DNA from: Polyangium sp. y55x31
GTDB taxonomy: Bacteria; Myxococcota_A; Polyangia; Polyangiales; Polyangiaceae
Length of the DNA stretch: 64,000 nucleotides
Reading direction: 5' to 3'
Assembly: GCF_029946505.1 (NCBI RefSeq)
Contig: NZ_JARZHG010000023.1
Coordinates: forward strand, 62,001-126,000
Shown here one piece after another: positions 1 to 9,120 of the stretch. Made by a program: the position numbers and the translations under genes. The stretch's first letter is position 1, and every line of letters begins with the position of its first letter. The notes beneath the pieces were generated by a model that saw only the letters and a program-made list of their open reading frames with translations, was not told where the DNA came from and searched no databases.

Positions 1-420
1 TCCATACAGGACCACCGTCGGCCCGTTCCAGGCGAGGATGTCCCACCGGCTCGTCCAGACGAGCGCCGGATAGGGGTATGCATCGAGCACGTGCTGGAGC
101 GCGCCGCTCACCGCATCGGGCGCGATCGCGGGGCGGGCCGCCGGTCGTCCGTGCGCGAGCTCGAAGAGGTGTGCGCGCTCCGTCGGCGTCAGGCGAAGCG
201 CGAGCGCGAGGCGCTCGAGCAATGGCTCCGACACGTGAATGTCCCGCCCCTGTTCGAGCCAGGTGTACCAACTGACGCCCACATCTGCGAGACGCGCGAC
301 CTCTTCGCGCCGCAATCCCGGCGTGCGCCGCCGCGCGCCCTCCGGCAACCCCACGTCCGCGGGGCGAAGGCGCGCGCGACGACTGCGGAGGAATTGCGCG
401 AGCTCTGCGCGCCGTGACAT
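1..420 (-). CDS. MmyB-like XRE family transcriptional regulator (partial)
   Basis: The reading frame is open from an ATG at 420 to the window edge (140 codons), so the C-terminus is missing. The protein begins MSRRAELAQFLRSRRARL. A helix-turn-helix follows at about residues 10-70, with LRREEVARLADVGVSWYTWLEQGRD being the typical MmyB-family recognition region. After about residue 100 comes the start of the ligand-binding domain (LDAYPYPALVWTSRWDILAWN). Family members are DNA-binding repressors or activators whose C-terminal PAS-like domain binds a small hydrophobic ligand. The next gene in the same direction starts well upstream, so no operon can be assigned. The family call is firm; target and ligand are unknown. 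Confidence 0.85.
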   Translation of the reverse strand, partial: MSRRAELAQFLRSRRARLRPADVGLPEGARRRTPGLRREEVARLADVGVSWYTWLEQGRDIHVSEPLLERLALALRLTPTERAHLFELAHGRPAARPAIAPDAVSGALQHVLDAYPYPALVWTSRWDILAWNGPTVVLYG

Positions 421-501
421 GTGTGGCGTATCCGTCACGAGGCGATAGGTTACGCGATCGGGGGGTCGTCTTCCAGATCCTCGGCGCGACTGTCCCTTCC
501 T

Positions 502-1572
502 TCATTTCCCGCCGGGTATGCGACGAAATGAAAGTGTAGCCACAACCGGACGGTGATCACTGCCTCCATCGCCGGGACCGACCCGCGCGTCGATCGTTTC
601 GAGTGCGTTCGAGTGAAAGATGTAATCGATCCGCACGAGCCAGGTCGGCACGGCCATGCCGAGGACGACGGGGCGTGATCCGCCGTGCTCGGGCGTGGGT
701 TCGCCCGGGAACGTGTGACCGAAGCCCCACCCCGCCTCGCGCCAGGCATCGTGCATCGTGCGGGTGATGATGGAGTGCGCCGCGTTCTGGTCGGTCGCGT
801 TCAGATCACCCGCGAAGATCACCGCGCCCTGGTGTGCATCCGCAAAGTCGGAGAGGGCCCGCGCTTGTTCGTCGCGCTCGCGCGCGTTCGCAGGTCCGGC
901 GACAGTGTGGAAGTTGACGAACGTCACGCGCTCCGTCCCGACATCGAGCTCCACGACCATCGGTGTCCCTATCCACGCGATACGATCGAGGGGGCTCGCG
1001 TCGATTTTGCGGAGCGGATGGCGGCTCAGAATGCCGCTGCCCGTCACGCCGGGTCTCGCGTCGAGCAAGCGGTAGGGATGACTTCCGGAGAGCGCTTGCT
1101 CCAATGCATCCGCATGCTCGGGCGTCATCTCCTGCAGCGCCACGATGTCGGCATTCACCTCGCGGATCACGCGTATCGTCGCGGCCGTGTTCGGATTGAA
1201 GCCGAGCGTGTTGTACGTCATGACGCGGAGCTCGTTCTCCGTCGCCTGTGGGGTTCCGCCGCGCGGCACGAGGAGGCCGCCCCAGTGCCACGCGAAGAGG
1301 AGCGCTGCCAGGCCGACGATTGTATACCCCTCACGTCGGCGACGACGCGCAACGACCAACAGAATCAAGGGGGCTGGCAAGAAAGCGTAAAGAAGCAAGG
1401 CGTTCGCCGCGAAGGACCACCATGTTCTATCTGCGAGGCCGTAACGCGTGACGAGGACGGCAACGAGAACCAGGCCATAAGACCAGACGAGGCCGTCGAG
1501 GAGCCAATCGCGCCAGGACCGACGTTCGCTCGCACGAGGAGCTTCCTTGGTAGAGGCATCAGCCGGCGTCAT
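502..1572 (-). CDS. Membrane-anchored endonuclease/exonuclease/phosphatase family protein
   Basis: A 356-residue protein with three N-terminal membrane segments (about residues 20-110: LVWSYGLVLVAVLV, SFAANALLLYAFLPAPLILLVV and VGLAALLFAWHWGGLL), then a DNase I-like EEP fold. Visible catalytic motifs are RVMTYNTLGF, DIVALQEM, FAGDLNAT and the terminal GSDHRPVVATL, which holds the Asp-His pair. The family hydrolyses phosphodiesters or phosphomonoesters using a divalent metal; here the domain would sit outside the membrane. The chosen ATG (1572) lies 5 nt after the stop of the upstream kinase gene and has GAGGTG just before it. A longer in-frame start at 1671 would overlap that gene. The two are probably co-transcribed. 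The substrate cannot be told. Confidence 0.82.
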   Translation of the reverse strand: MTPADASTKEAPRASERRSWRDWLLDGLVWSYGLVLVAVLVTRYGLADRTWWSFAANALLLYAFLPAPLILLVVARRRRREGYTIVGLAALLFAWHWGGLLVPRGGTPQATENELRVMTYNTLGFNPNTAATIRVIREVNADIVALQEMTPEHADALEQALSGSHPYRLLDARPGVTGSGILSRHPLRKIDASPLDRIAWIGTPMVVELDVGTERVTFVNFHTVAGPANARERDEQARALSDFADAHQGAVIFAGDLNATDQNAAHSIITRTMHDAWREAGWGFGHTFPGEPTPEHGGSRPVVLGMAVPTWLVRIDYIFHSNALETIDARVGPGDGGSDHRPVVATLSFRRIPGGK

Positions 1573-1577
1573 AGGGG

Positions 1578-4500
1578 TCACCTCGGTCGCCCAATCCCAT
1601 ACCGTTCGAGCCGCCGATAAAAGGTCGCGCGTGGAATGGCGAGCGCTCGCGCCGCCTGGGCCGCATTCCATCCACTTTCGGCGAGCGCGCGCAGGATCGC
1701 CTCGCGCTCGGCGTCCCCGCGAGGCCTCTCGATGCCCCGTGAAGGCAAGGGCCGCGCGTCCCGGAGGCCTAGGTCGCCGGGCCGGATCACGTCGCCCTCG
1801 GCGAGCACGATCGCCTTCATGAGCACGTTTTCGAGCTCGCGCACGTTGCCGGGCCAGGAATGCGCCAGCAGCACGCGCATCGCCGACGGCGTGATCCGCG
1901 GCGCGGACCTGCCAAGCTCACGGGCCGCGCGCGCGACGAGGTGGGCCGCGAGCTCCGGCAAGTCTTCGAGCCGGTCGCGGAGAGGCGGCAGCGTGACCTC
2001 CACGACGCCGACGCGGTAATAGAGATCCTCGCGAAAACGGCCAAAACGGACCTCCGTCCGGAGAGCGCGGTTCGTCGCGCAGACCAAACGGAAATCGACG
2101 GGCACCGTGGTGTCGCTCCCGAGCGGGCGCACCACGCGTTCTTGCAGGACGCGGAGCAATTTGGCCTGCACTTCGAGCGGCATTTCGCCGAGCTCGTCGA
2201 GGAAAAGCGTGCCACCCGACGCCGCCACCATGAGGCCCGCGCGATCACGATCCGCCCCGGTGAAGGCGCCTCGCTTGTGGCCGAACAGCTCCGCTTCCAG
2301 GAGACTCGCGGGCAATGCGGCGCAATTGATCCCCACGAAGGGGCCCGCCCGGCGCGGGCTCCCGTCGTGCACGGCGCGCGCGACGAGCTCCTTGCCAGTG
2401 CCGCTCTCGCCGAGGACGAGCACCGGGAGCGGCGACGCGACGACGCGATCGAGCGTCGCGAGTACGCGGCGGAGGGCCGGGCTCCTGCCGATGATGCCCC
2501 GATCGTCATTGCGATGGTCGAGCGCCTCTTGCTTCGCGCGCACCTCGTCGCCGAGGCGTACGATCTCAGCCGCCTGGAGCCGCGCGAGCTCCTCCACCTT
2601 GCTGCGCTCGGCTTCGAGCTCCTCGGTGCGGCGCCGGAGATCCTCGATGAGGCGGGCGCGCCGGAGGACCAGCGCGACGTGATCGGCAAACCCGAGGAGC
2701 AGGTCGATGTCGGCCTCGCGAAATCGCGCCTCCGTGAATCGATTGTCGAGGTAGAGCGCGCCGATCACGCCGTCGGGCGAACGAATCGGGACGGCAATGA
2801 CGGATCGGAGGCGCATGGCGTGCACGGAGGCATTTTCGCGGAAACGCTCGTCCTCGCGCGCGTCGGCGGTGCAGACGGCCTCTGCCGTGCGCATCGCTTG
2901 CTCGGCGATCGAACGGCTGAATTTGAGGTGACTCTTGCCGATCTGCTCGCGATCGACGTTCCGCGCGGCCGGCACGTGCAGCGCTCCCGAGCGCGGATCT
3001 TCGAGCACGAGAAAACCTCGCTCGGCGCCCGTGAGTTCGATCGCGGCGTCGAGCGCCATCACGAGGATGCCATTCGCATCGTCGGTGCCATTGAGCTTCC
3101 GGTAGAGATCGAGCAAACGCGCGAGTTTTTCCGCGCGTCCCTGGGACGCGCCGAAAGCCTGGGCAGGGACGGGCGCCCGCTTCCGCCGTCGTGGGTGGGC
3201 GAAAAACGCGCTCCGAAGCTCGGGCGCGAGGCCCGAAACGGCTTCCTCCCAGAGCGCGTCCGCGCGGGCGCGCAGCGTCGAGGCGCGCGCTCGTTCGCCT
3301 GCGTGGTCGAGCGCCGCGGCGAGCCGGCCCGCGCAAACCGCAAGGAGGTCCGGCTGCCCCGCGCGCTCGGCAAACGTGAGCGCTTCTTCGAGTCGTTGCA
3401 GTTCGCCGGCGGGCACACCCCGCAGCCGATCGAGCTCCGCCCGCCCCAGCGCTTCCCGCGCCGCGACGTCGGGCGCCTCGCGCGCCTCGCCGGCCACGAC
3501 ATCGAGCGCGCGGGCGGCAGCCGCGAGATCACCGGCCGCGAAATCGATTTCGGCACGTTCGAGCGCGACCTCGGCCGCCTCGCGCGCCATGCCGAGCCGA
3601 ACGAATGCCCCGCGGGCCCGTTCGGCGGCACCCCGCGCAGAGGCGAGGTCGCCGAGGCCCAGCGCGTTTTCTCCGACGGCCGACGCGGCCGACGCGGCAA
3701 TGGCGACGAGCCCGGCGGCCATGGCGTCCGCCTCGGTGCGCGTCGCGGTGCCGAGGCCTCGCTCGAATGCGCCGACGTCGGCCCATAACTTCGCGAGGTT
3801 CGAGGCGAACAGAAGGCCGACGTCTTGCTGTCCGAGCGCGCGGCTGACCCGCGCGCCGCGCTCGTACGCATCGAGGGCCTCGGCAAACCTGCCGAGCTGG
3901 TGGCACGCGGTGCCGAGGTTCAAGCACGTCCGCGCAATGGCGTCGCTCAAGCCGTGCTCCTCCGCGACCCAGAGCGCCTCGCGGTGACCGGCGAGCGCCG
4001 CGCGGACGTCGCCGGCGCGGTAATCGTGAATGGCGCGATAACTCCGCGCGCGGAGCAGGCGCCGCGGCGAGCGCTCGACTGCGGCGGCCGAGAGATCCAG
4101 GAACTTCCGCGCCGCGCGCAGATCACCGAGGTGCGTCGCTGCGACCACGAGATCCTCCATGAGGTCGGCGCGCACGTCGTCGTCCCGCAGCGCGGGCGCG
4201 GCCTCGAGCGCGGCCTCGGCGACCACACGCGCCTCCGCGTGACGCCCGAGCCGCGTGAGCGCGCGTGCTTCGAGATCCGCGCGCCGCGCCCGGCCCACGT
4301 CGTCGAGCGGCTCGCGCGTGGCCTCCGCGAGGACCGTGAGCGCCCGCTGCGCCTCTCCCTGCTGCGCGAGGCAACTCGCGAGCGTGAGGAGCGCGCGGCC
4401 GCGCTGCGCCCCGCTTTCGAGGCGTGGGAGCCTTCGTTCGATCGCCTCGCGCGCGCGAGCAGGATTGCCCGCGAGCTCGATGACACGCACGGCGAGCAGC

Positions 4501-6392
4501 CATGCCTCGTCGTCGAGGTGCTCGGCGTCGACCACCGCCTCGGCTGCGGCTCGAAAGGCGCGTGGTTGCCGGACCGCGTCGGCCCCGTGTTCGGCGAGCC
4601 GACGTGTTGCCTCGGCCGCCTGTCCCGCGAGCGCCCAGTGCCGCACGGCCTGCCCTGCCGCCTCGACGCGTTCGTCCGGCAAAACCGCGGCATCCGCGCC
4701 GCGCGCATCGAACCACGCCGCGATGGCCGCATGAGCCTCGCGGATCGCCTCCTCGCGCACCGCGAGCGTGGCCGCCTCCCGCCGCGTGATCCGCAAAGCG
4801 TCCGCATCGCGCCGCGCGAGGCCACGGCCGACCAGCGCGGAGATCTCGGCCTCACCGACCCCGAAGCTCGACAGCAGCGAGAGACGCGCGCGGCCGGAGA
4901 GCGCGACGAGCAAAGCAAGCGCGCGCTCCTCGGCCGGCGTGAAGGTGCTCGTGGCCGCGGCGCGGGGTTTCTTCTGGACAAACCTCCCCTTCGTCACCGC
5001 ACGATCGAGCTCACCCTCCGCAGCGCTGCCGGCTTGCAGCTCCGCGACGACATCCGCGATCGCCGCCGCGTGCCCGCCCGTCGCCGCGAAAAGCTCGGCC
5101 TCGACGCCCGAAAGCCCGACGTCCAGCATCCACCGCTTCACCGCGTGCGCCGTGAGCGGCCCGAGCCCGATCACTTCGACGCCCGCAGGCTCGCCACCCA
5201 AAAACACGCCCCTCGCGTGGTCGACCTCGGTGACGACGAGGAGCACCGGATCGGCCGGATCGAGCGATCGCGCGAGGGCCGAGAGCGCCTCGCGGTCGTC
5301 GTCGGGCAGGAGGTGGACGTCGTCGACGAGCAACGCCACCGGTGTGCCCCGACGAACCAGCCGATCCCGCGCTTCGAGCGCGGCGCGCAGGCTCCCTTCG
5401 GCCAGAGGCTCCGAGGCGGCGCGCTCCACGAGGGAACCGAACGGCCTTCGTGTCGTGGCGAGGGCTTCGACGGTCGCGACCCGCGTCTGCGTGATCCACT
5501 TGAACTCGCGGAGCAGGCGGCTCCTCCCTGCCCCTTCTGGCCCTCGAAGGATCGCCACCCGCGGCCCGGCCAAACCCGCTTCGAGACGGTCGAGCAGCGC
5601 TAGGAGAAGGCCGAGCTCCGCCTCGCGACCCACGATCCGCGGCGCCTCGCGCGGCGGCACGCGCAAAAACGAAGCGTGCCCTCCGAGCGCTTCGATCACC
5701 TCCTCCGCGGAGGCCGGACGCGCCGCGGGATCCGCATCCGCGAGCCGACGCGCGAGGCGCTCCGCCGCAGGCGGCAGCCTCTGCTTCCGCGCGAGATCGA
5801 GCAACGTGACGCCGACGGCGTAGAGATCACTGCGCGCATCGGCGCGTTCCCCACGAAAAACCTCGGGCGCGATGAAACGCGGCGTCCCGCTCGGCGCCGC
5901 CACGCTCCCGAGCCGGCCTGCGCACGACAGATCGAGCAGCACGCCCCGCCCACGCTCGTCGACGAGCACGTTGGCGGGCTTGAAATCCCCGTGCCGGAGC
6001 CCGAGGCGATGCAGGAACGCGAGCGCGGAGAGGGCATCGACGAGTGGCCCGCGCAGCGCCTCGAACGTCGGCGCCGCCCGATCGAGCTCACGCCCGGCGA
6101 CGACCTCGGTCGCGAGGTAGTGCAACGCCTGTTCGCCGTCCCGCGGCAGCGATCCGAAATCGAGCACGCGGACGAGGTGCGGGTGGACGAGGCCCGCCAG
6201 GTACCCGAGCTCCGCGCGGAGGGCCCATTCATCCTCCGCGCGCCGCAGCACCTTCAGCGCGACGTCCGTTTCGAGGACGAGGTCCCGCGCGAGGAACGTC
6301 CGCGCGAGGCCGCCCTCGCCGAGCGTCGCGACGATCCGATAGCGATGGGCGAGGGTCTCTCCCGGGACGACCAAGCCCACGAAGTGTCTCAC
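1578..6392 (-). CDS. Ser/Thr kinase - ATPase - TPR - GAF - sigma-54 activator fusion
   Basis: A 1604-residue one-component regulator. Residues 1-250 are a protein-kinase fold: Lys47 in [13 protein letters not shown] at 134-141, APE at 175-177. The DFG motif reads DLS (154-156), so activity may be altered. Next is a P-loop ATPase of the STAND/AAA type (GPEGAGRS, 284-291), then a long Ala/Arg-rich helical region with TPR-like repeats, a GAF domain around 1110-1245 and a coiled coil. The sigma-54 interaction domain follows (GESGTGKE at 1328, intact GAFTGA near 1375), with a Fis-type helix-turn-helix from about 1560. The GAFTGA loop predicts direct activation of sigma-54 polymerase. The GTG start fits the kinase N-terminus. 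A repeat array overlaps this start, and a sigma-54 promoter for the divergent gene lies next to it. Confidence 0.9.
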   Translation of the reverse strand: MRHFVGLVVPGETLAHRYRIVATLGEGGLARTFLARDLVLETDVALKVLRRAEDEWALRAELGYLAGLVHPHLVRVLDFGSLPRDGEQALHYLATEVVAGRELDRAAPTFEALRGPLVDALSALAFLHRLGLRHGDFKPANVLVDERGRGVLLDLSCAGRLGSVAAPSGTPRFIAPEVFRGERADARSDLYAVGVTLLDLARKQRLPPAAERLARRLADADPAARPASAEEVIEALGGHASFLRVPPREAPRIVGREAELGLLLALLDRLEAGLAGPRVAILRGPEGAGRSRLLREFKWITQTRVATVEALATTRRPFGSLVERAASEPLAEGSLRAALEARDRLVRRGTPVALLVDDVHLLPDDDREALSALARSLDPADPVLLVVTEVDHARGVFLGGEPAGVEVIGLGPLTAHAVKRWMLDVGLSGVEAELFAATGGHAAAIADVVAELQAGSAAEGELDRAVTKGRFVQKKPRAAATSTFTPAEERALALLVALSGRARLSLLSSFGVGEAEISALVGRGLARRDADALRITRREAATLAVREEAIREAHAAIAAWFDARGADAAVLPDERVEAAGQAVRHWALAGQAAEATRRLAEHGADAVRQPRAFRAAAEAVVDAEHLDDEAWLLAVRVIELAGNPARAREAIERRLPRLESGAQRGRALLTLASCLAQQGEAQRALTVLAEATREPLDDVGRARRADLEARALTRLGRHAEARVVAEAALEAAPALRDDDVRADLMEDLVVAATHLGDLRAARKFLDLSAAAVERSPRRLLRARSYRAIHDYRAGDVRAALAGHREALWVAEEHGLSDAIARTCLNLGTACHQLGRFAEALDAYERGARVSRALGQQDVGLLFASNLAKLWADVGAFERGLGTATRTEADAMAAGLVAIAASAASAVGENALGLGDLASARGAAERARGAFVRLGMAREAAEVALERAEIDFAAGDLAAAARALDVVAGEAREAPDVAAREALGRAELDRLRGVPAGELQRLEEALTFAERAGQPDLLAVCAGRLAAALDHAGERARASTLRARADALWEEAVSGLAPELRSAFFAHPRRRKRAPVPAQAFGASQGRAEKLARLLDLYRKLNGTDDANGILVMALDAAIELTGAERGFLVLEDPRSGALHVPAARNVDREQIGKSHLKFSRSIAEQAMRTAEAVCTADAREDERFRENASVHAMRLRSVIAVPIRSPDGVIGALYLDNRFTEARFREADIDLLLGFADHVALVLRRARLIEDLRRRTEELEAERSKVEELARLQAAEIVRLGDEVRAKQEALDHRNDDRGIIGRSPALRRVLATLDRVVASPLPVLVLGESGTGKELVARAVHDGSPRRAGPFVGINCAALPASLLEAELFGHKRGAFTGADRDRAGLMVAASGGTLFLDELGEMPLEVQAKLLRVLQERVVRPLGSDTTVPVDFRLVCATNRALRTEVRFGRFREDLYYRVGVVEVTLPPLRDRLEDLPELAAHLVARAARELGRSAPRITPSAMRVLLAHSWPGNVRELENVLMKAIVLAEGDVIRPGDLGLRDARPLPSRGIERPRGDAEREAILRALAESGWNAAQAARALAIPRATFYRRLERYGIGRPR

Positions 6393-6419
6393 ATGTGTCT
6401 CACCTGTCTCAACGAGACA
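6385..6419. promoter_or_regulatory. TGTCTC repeat array, candidate activator binding site
   Basis: Three direct TGTCTC copies (6385-6390, 6396-6401, 6405-6410) and one inverted copy (GAGACA, 6414-6419). The last two form the perfect inverted repeat TGTCTC-AAC-GAGACA. The array covers the start of the kinase-activator gene and lies about 65-100 bp upstream of the sigma-54 promoter at 6483, a usual distance for an enhancer. I infer that the fusion protein binds here and also controls itself. Confidence 0.6.
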
Positions 6420-6482
6420 TTTCCCGAGAGCGAACCACGCGTTCCTCCTCGTGAATTCGCTCGTTCTGCCCGCGGCGTGACC

Positions 6483-6499
6483 TTGGTACGCCCCCTGCT
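6483..6499 (+). promoter_or_regulatory. Sigma-54 (-24/-12) promoter
   Basis: The sequence TTGGTACGCCCCCTGCT matches the -24 (TTGGcACG) and -12 (tTGCT) elements, with exactly 10 nt between the invariant GG (6485-6486) and GC (6497-6498). Predicted transcription start is about 6510, 2 nt before the lipoprotein ATG, so the message would be nearly leaderless. Confidence 0.7.
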
Positions 6500-6511
6500 A
6501 AGGGCCGGCGC

Positions 6512-7216
6512 ATGCTTTCCGTTCGCGTGCTTCTTCGTTTGCTCGCCGCGTCGCTCGCTCTCGGGGCGTGCATCGTGAGCCCCCAGCCGACGCCCCCCGA
6601 AGAACCCACGCTCCTCGCGGACCACGTCTCCACGGGCGGCCCCATGGACATGTCCACCACAAAGCGTTTCGTGGGCGAGCCCGGCGCGGTCACGCCGCCG
6701 CTCGGCGACATCGTGGTCACGAACCTGGACACGACCGACGCGCCTTTCGCGGCAAAAGTCGCGGCGGATGGAAGCTTCGACATCACCGTGCCCGGCACGG
6801 ACATGGACGAGTTCCGTCTCGAAATCGTGGCGCCGGGCGGGGTCCGCTCCATGCCGCTCGACCTCGTCCTGAATGCCGCCGGCACCAGCTACGAGCCCGG
6901 TCCGCGGCCCTTCGCCGATTGCCTCGTGCTCGATCCGGCGTTTTCTCTCTCGTTCAACGGCGCCGGCGACACCCGGAGCGTCGTCGTCCGCAACGATTGC
7001 CCGGACGAGCTCTCGTTCCTCGCGCCCCGCCTGCGCCGCGGGCAGGCCGCCTACGGATTCGATCCGACGACGCCGTTCGTCCTCACGCCGGGCAGCGCCA
7101 CGACGATCACGGTCGACGTCGGACCACAGGCGAACGAGCAGGTCGACGTGCTGTTCGTCGAGACGACCGGCGCCGTTCGGGATCGCCGCCCCCTCACCCT
7201 CTTCGTAACCCCCTGA
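6512..7216 (+). CDS. Lipoprotein of unknown function
   Basis: A 234-residue protein with a lipoprotein signal peptide: MLSVRVLLRLLAASLALGAC, lipobox LGAC, Cys20 lipidated. The mature part is Pro-rich near the anchor and then beta-rich, with two segments resembling short Ig-like domains (about 55-115 and 135-232). It has two non-signal cysteines (Cys135 in FADCLV and Cys157 in RNDCPD) that could pair. No catalytic motif is seen. The gene is read from the sigma-54 promoter at 6483, away from the kinase-activator fusion, and is followed 34 nt later by a Kazal-domain protein, so the two are probably co-expressed. I do not recognise the family. Confidence 0.8.
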   Translation: MLSVRVLLRLLAASLALGACIVSPQPTPPEEPTLLADHVSTGGPMDMSTTKRFVGEPGAVTPPLGDIVVTNLDTTDAPFAAKVAADGSFDITVPGTDMDEFRLEIVAPGGVRSMPLDLVLNAAGTSYEPGPRPFADCLVLDPAFSLSFNGAGDTRSVVVRNDCPDELSFLAPRLRRGQAAYGFDPTTPFVLTPGSATTITVDVGPQANEQVDVLFVETTGAVRDRRPLTLFVTP

Positions 7217-7250
7217 CGACCCTCGATTCATGAAAGAAAAGGAGACCACC

Positions 7251-7724
7251 ATGTTCCGATCGAATACGTTCGCGCTCCTCACGCTCGCATTCCTCGTTTT
7301 GCCTGCCTGCGGGAGCACGGTCGACTCGGGCGGCGACGAGCCGACGAGCTACACGAAGGATGAGGCCCGCGCGATGAACGGCGTCACCAACGACGGCGCC
7401 GACGTGTGCGCCCTCGAAGGCTGGTACGACGACGGCACGTGTGACGATTTCTGCCCGGCGAGCGACGGCGATTGCGTGGTAGCCGGCGACACGCTCTGCA
7501 GCGAGGAAGCCGGCATGCCGTGCGAAGAGGGCTACTTTTGTGATGTTCCGATCGACACGATGTGCGGGGCGATCATCGATCAGCTCGGTACCTGCAAGCC
7601 CAAGCCCGAAGCGTGCGATCAGAACTACGACCCGGTCTGCGGATGCGACGGCCAGACGCACGCGAACGCGTGCACCGCCAACATGGCCGGTACGGCCGTC
7701 GCGACGGCGGGGGCCTGCCCTTGA
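7251..7724 (+). CDS. Lipoprotein with a Kazal-type protease-inhibitor domain
   Basis: A 157-residue protein. The ATG at 7251 is chosen because AAGGAG sits 8 nt before it; the in-frame ATG at 7230 lacks a site. The signal peptide ends in LPAC. The mature protein is Cys-rich: an acidic stretch (WYDDGTCDDFCPASDGDC), then a C-terminal Kazal motif (DPVCGCDGQTHANACTA). In this family a reactive loop inhibits serine proteases; bacterial copies are thought to guard against host or own proteases. That target is inferred. It is second in the operon driven by the sigma-54 promoter at 6483. Confidence 0.85.
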   Translation: MFRSNTFALLTLAFLVLPACGSTVDSGGDEPTSYTKDEARAMNGVTNDGADVCALEGWYDDGTCDDFCPASDGDCVVAGDTLCSEEAGMPCEEGYFCDVPIDTMCGAIIDQLGTCKPKPEACDQNYDPVCGCDGQTHANACTANMAGTAVATAGACP

Positions 7725-7734
7725 TCATGCAGGG

Positions 7735-9120
7735 TCATTTCCGGAACTCCTCCGCCGAAAGCCCCGCGCGCCGCATCAGCCTGTAAAAACTCTCCCGCTC
7801 GATCCCCGCGTGCTCCGCGGCGGCCGTCACGTCCCCGAAAAACCTCTTCAAGACCGCCTCCAGGTACCGGCGGCTCGCCTCGGCGCGTGATGCATCGACG
7901 GCCTCGCGATACGTGAGCTTCGCGAGCTCGGTGTCCCGCGCGCCCGTGGCCGCCGCCGCGTTTGCGCCCTGGATCTCCGGCGGCAAGGAGCAGAGCGTGA
8001 TCTCCCGCGTCGTCTCGATGATCGCAGCCCGCTCGACCGCGCTCCGGAGCTCCCGCACGTTCCCCGGCCAGCGATAAGCGCTGAGCGCGGAGAGCGCCGC
8101 CTCGGAAAACCGCGTCGCGCTCGATCCCGCGTGCGGCGCTCGTTCCGCGAGGAAACGCTGTGCGAGCAGGGGAATGTCCTCCGCGCGCTCGCGCAGCGGC
8201 GGCAGCTCGAGCACGCACACGTTGAGGCGGAACCATAAATCCTCGCGGAACGATCCCGCCTTCACCATGCCGCGGACGTCGCGGTGCGTCGCGGCGATCA
8301 CCCGGACGTCCACCTTCCGCTCGCGCGGCTCGCCGATGCGGCGAACGGAGCGCTCCTCGAGCACGCGCGTGAGCTTCGCCTGGAGCGTCGGGCGAAGCTC
8401 GCCGATTTCGTCGAGGAACAACGTGCTCTCGTGCGCCTCCTCGAAAAGACCGGCACGATCGGCCACAGCCCCCGTGAAGGAGCCGCGCGCGTGGCCAAAA
8501 AGCTCGCTCTCGATGAGCGATCGCGGAATGGCCGCGCAGTTGACCGCGACCAGGCGCGAGGGCGCCCGCGAGGAGCGCTCGTGAATCGCGCGGGCCACGA
8601 GCTCCTTGCCGGTCCCCGTCTCGCCGAGGATCAAGACCGTCGCGTCGGTGGGCGCGACGCGCTCGATGAGCTGATAGATCCGGCGCATCGCGGGCGAACG
8701 CCCGATCATCGCGCCAAACCCGTCCACGTCCCGCGGCTCGTGCGTCTCGTGGAGCACCGCCGCCTGCGCGAGCGCGCGCTCGACGAGGGCCTTGAGCGCG
8801 TCGGTCTCGAAGGGCTTCGTGACGTAATCGTAGGCCCCTTCGCGCATGGCCTGCACCGCCGTCGGGACCGTCGCATACGCCGTCATCAAAATGAACGGCA
8901 CCCCCGGCCAGCGCGCGCGCACCGCGCGGAGCACCTCGAGCCCGTCGCCGTCGCTCATGCGCAGGTCGCAGAGCACCACGGTGATCGGCTCTCTCTCCAG
9001 CGCCTCCAGCGCCGATCGCACGCCACGCGCGGTGACGACACGCCCGAGCTTGCCGAGCACCTTGGAGAGCATGGCCGTCATGTTCGGTTTGTCGTCGACC
9101 ACCAGGATCGTCGGCTTCAC
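7735..9120 (-). CDS. NtrC-family sigma-54 response regulator
   Basis: A 461-residue regulator. The receiver domain (1-120) has phospho-acceptor Asp52 in VVLCDLRMSDGDG and the Lys in VTKPFE. The AAA+ sigma-54 domain has Walker A GETGTGKE (166-173). The loop that contacts sigma-54 reads GSFTGA (213-218) instead of GAFTGA. A Fis-type helix-turn-helix ends the protein. The GTG start overlaps the stop of the histidine kinase gene by 4 nt (GTGA), so the pair is translationally coupled. The likely target is the sigma-54 promoter at 10761 with its GGTCAC array. An open frame extends upstream to 10677 but runs through the kinase gene in another frame. Confidence 0.92.
   Translation of the reverse strand: MKPTILVVDDKPNMTAMLSKVLGKLGRVVTARGVRSALEALEREPITVVLCDLRMSDGDGLEVLRAVRARWPGVPFILMTAYATVPTAVQAMREGAYDYVTKPFETDALKALVERALAQAAVLHETHEPRDVDGFGAMIGRSPAMRRIYQLIERVAPTDATVLILGETGTGKELVARAIHERSSRAPSRLVAVNCAAIPRSLIESELFGHARGSFTGAVADRAGLFEEAHESTLFLDEIGELRPTLQAKLTRVLEERSVRRIGEPRERKVDVRVIAATHRDVRGMVKAGSFREDLWFRLNVCVLELPPLRERAEDIPLLAQRFLAERAPHAGSSATRFSEAALSALSAYRWPGNVRELRSAVERAAIIETTREITLCSLPPEIQGANAAAATGARDTELAKLTYREAVDASRAEASRRYLEAVLKRFFGDVTAAAEHAGIERESFYRLMRRAGLSAEEFRK

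Noticed and set aside
2107..5603. Several long + strand frames across the kinase-activator gene
   Set aside because: They have Arg/Ser/Ala-rich compositions typical of shadows in high-GC DNA and no domain signs.
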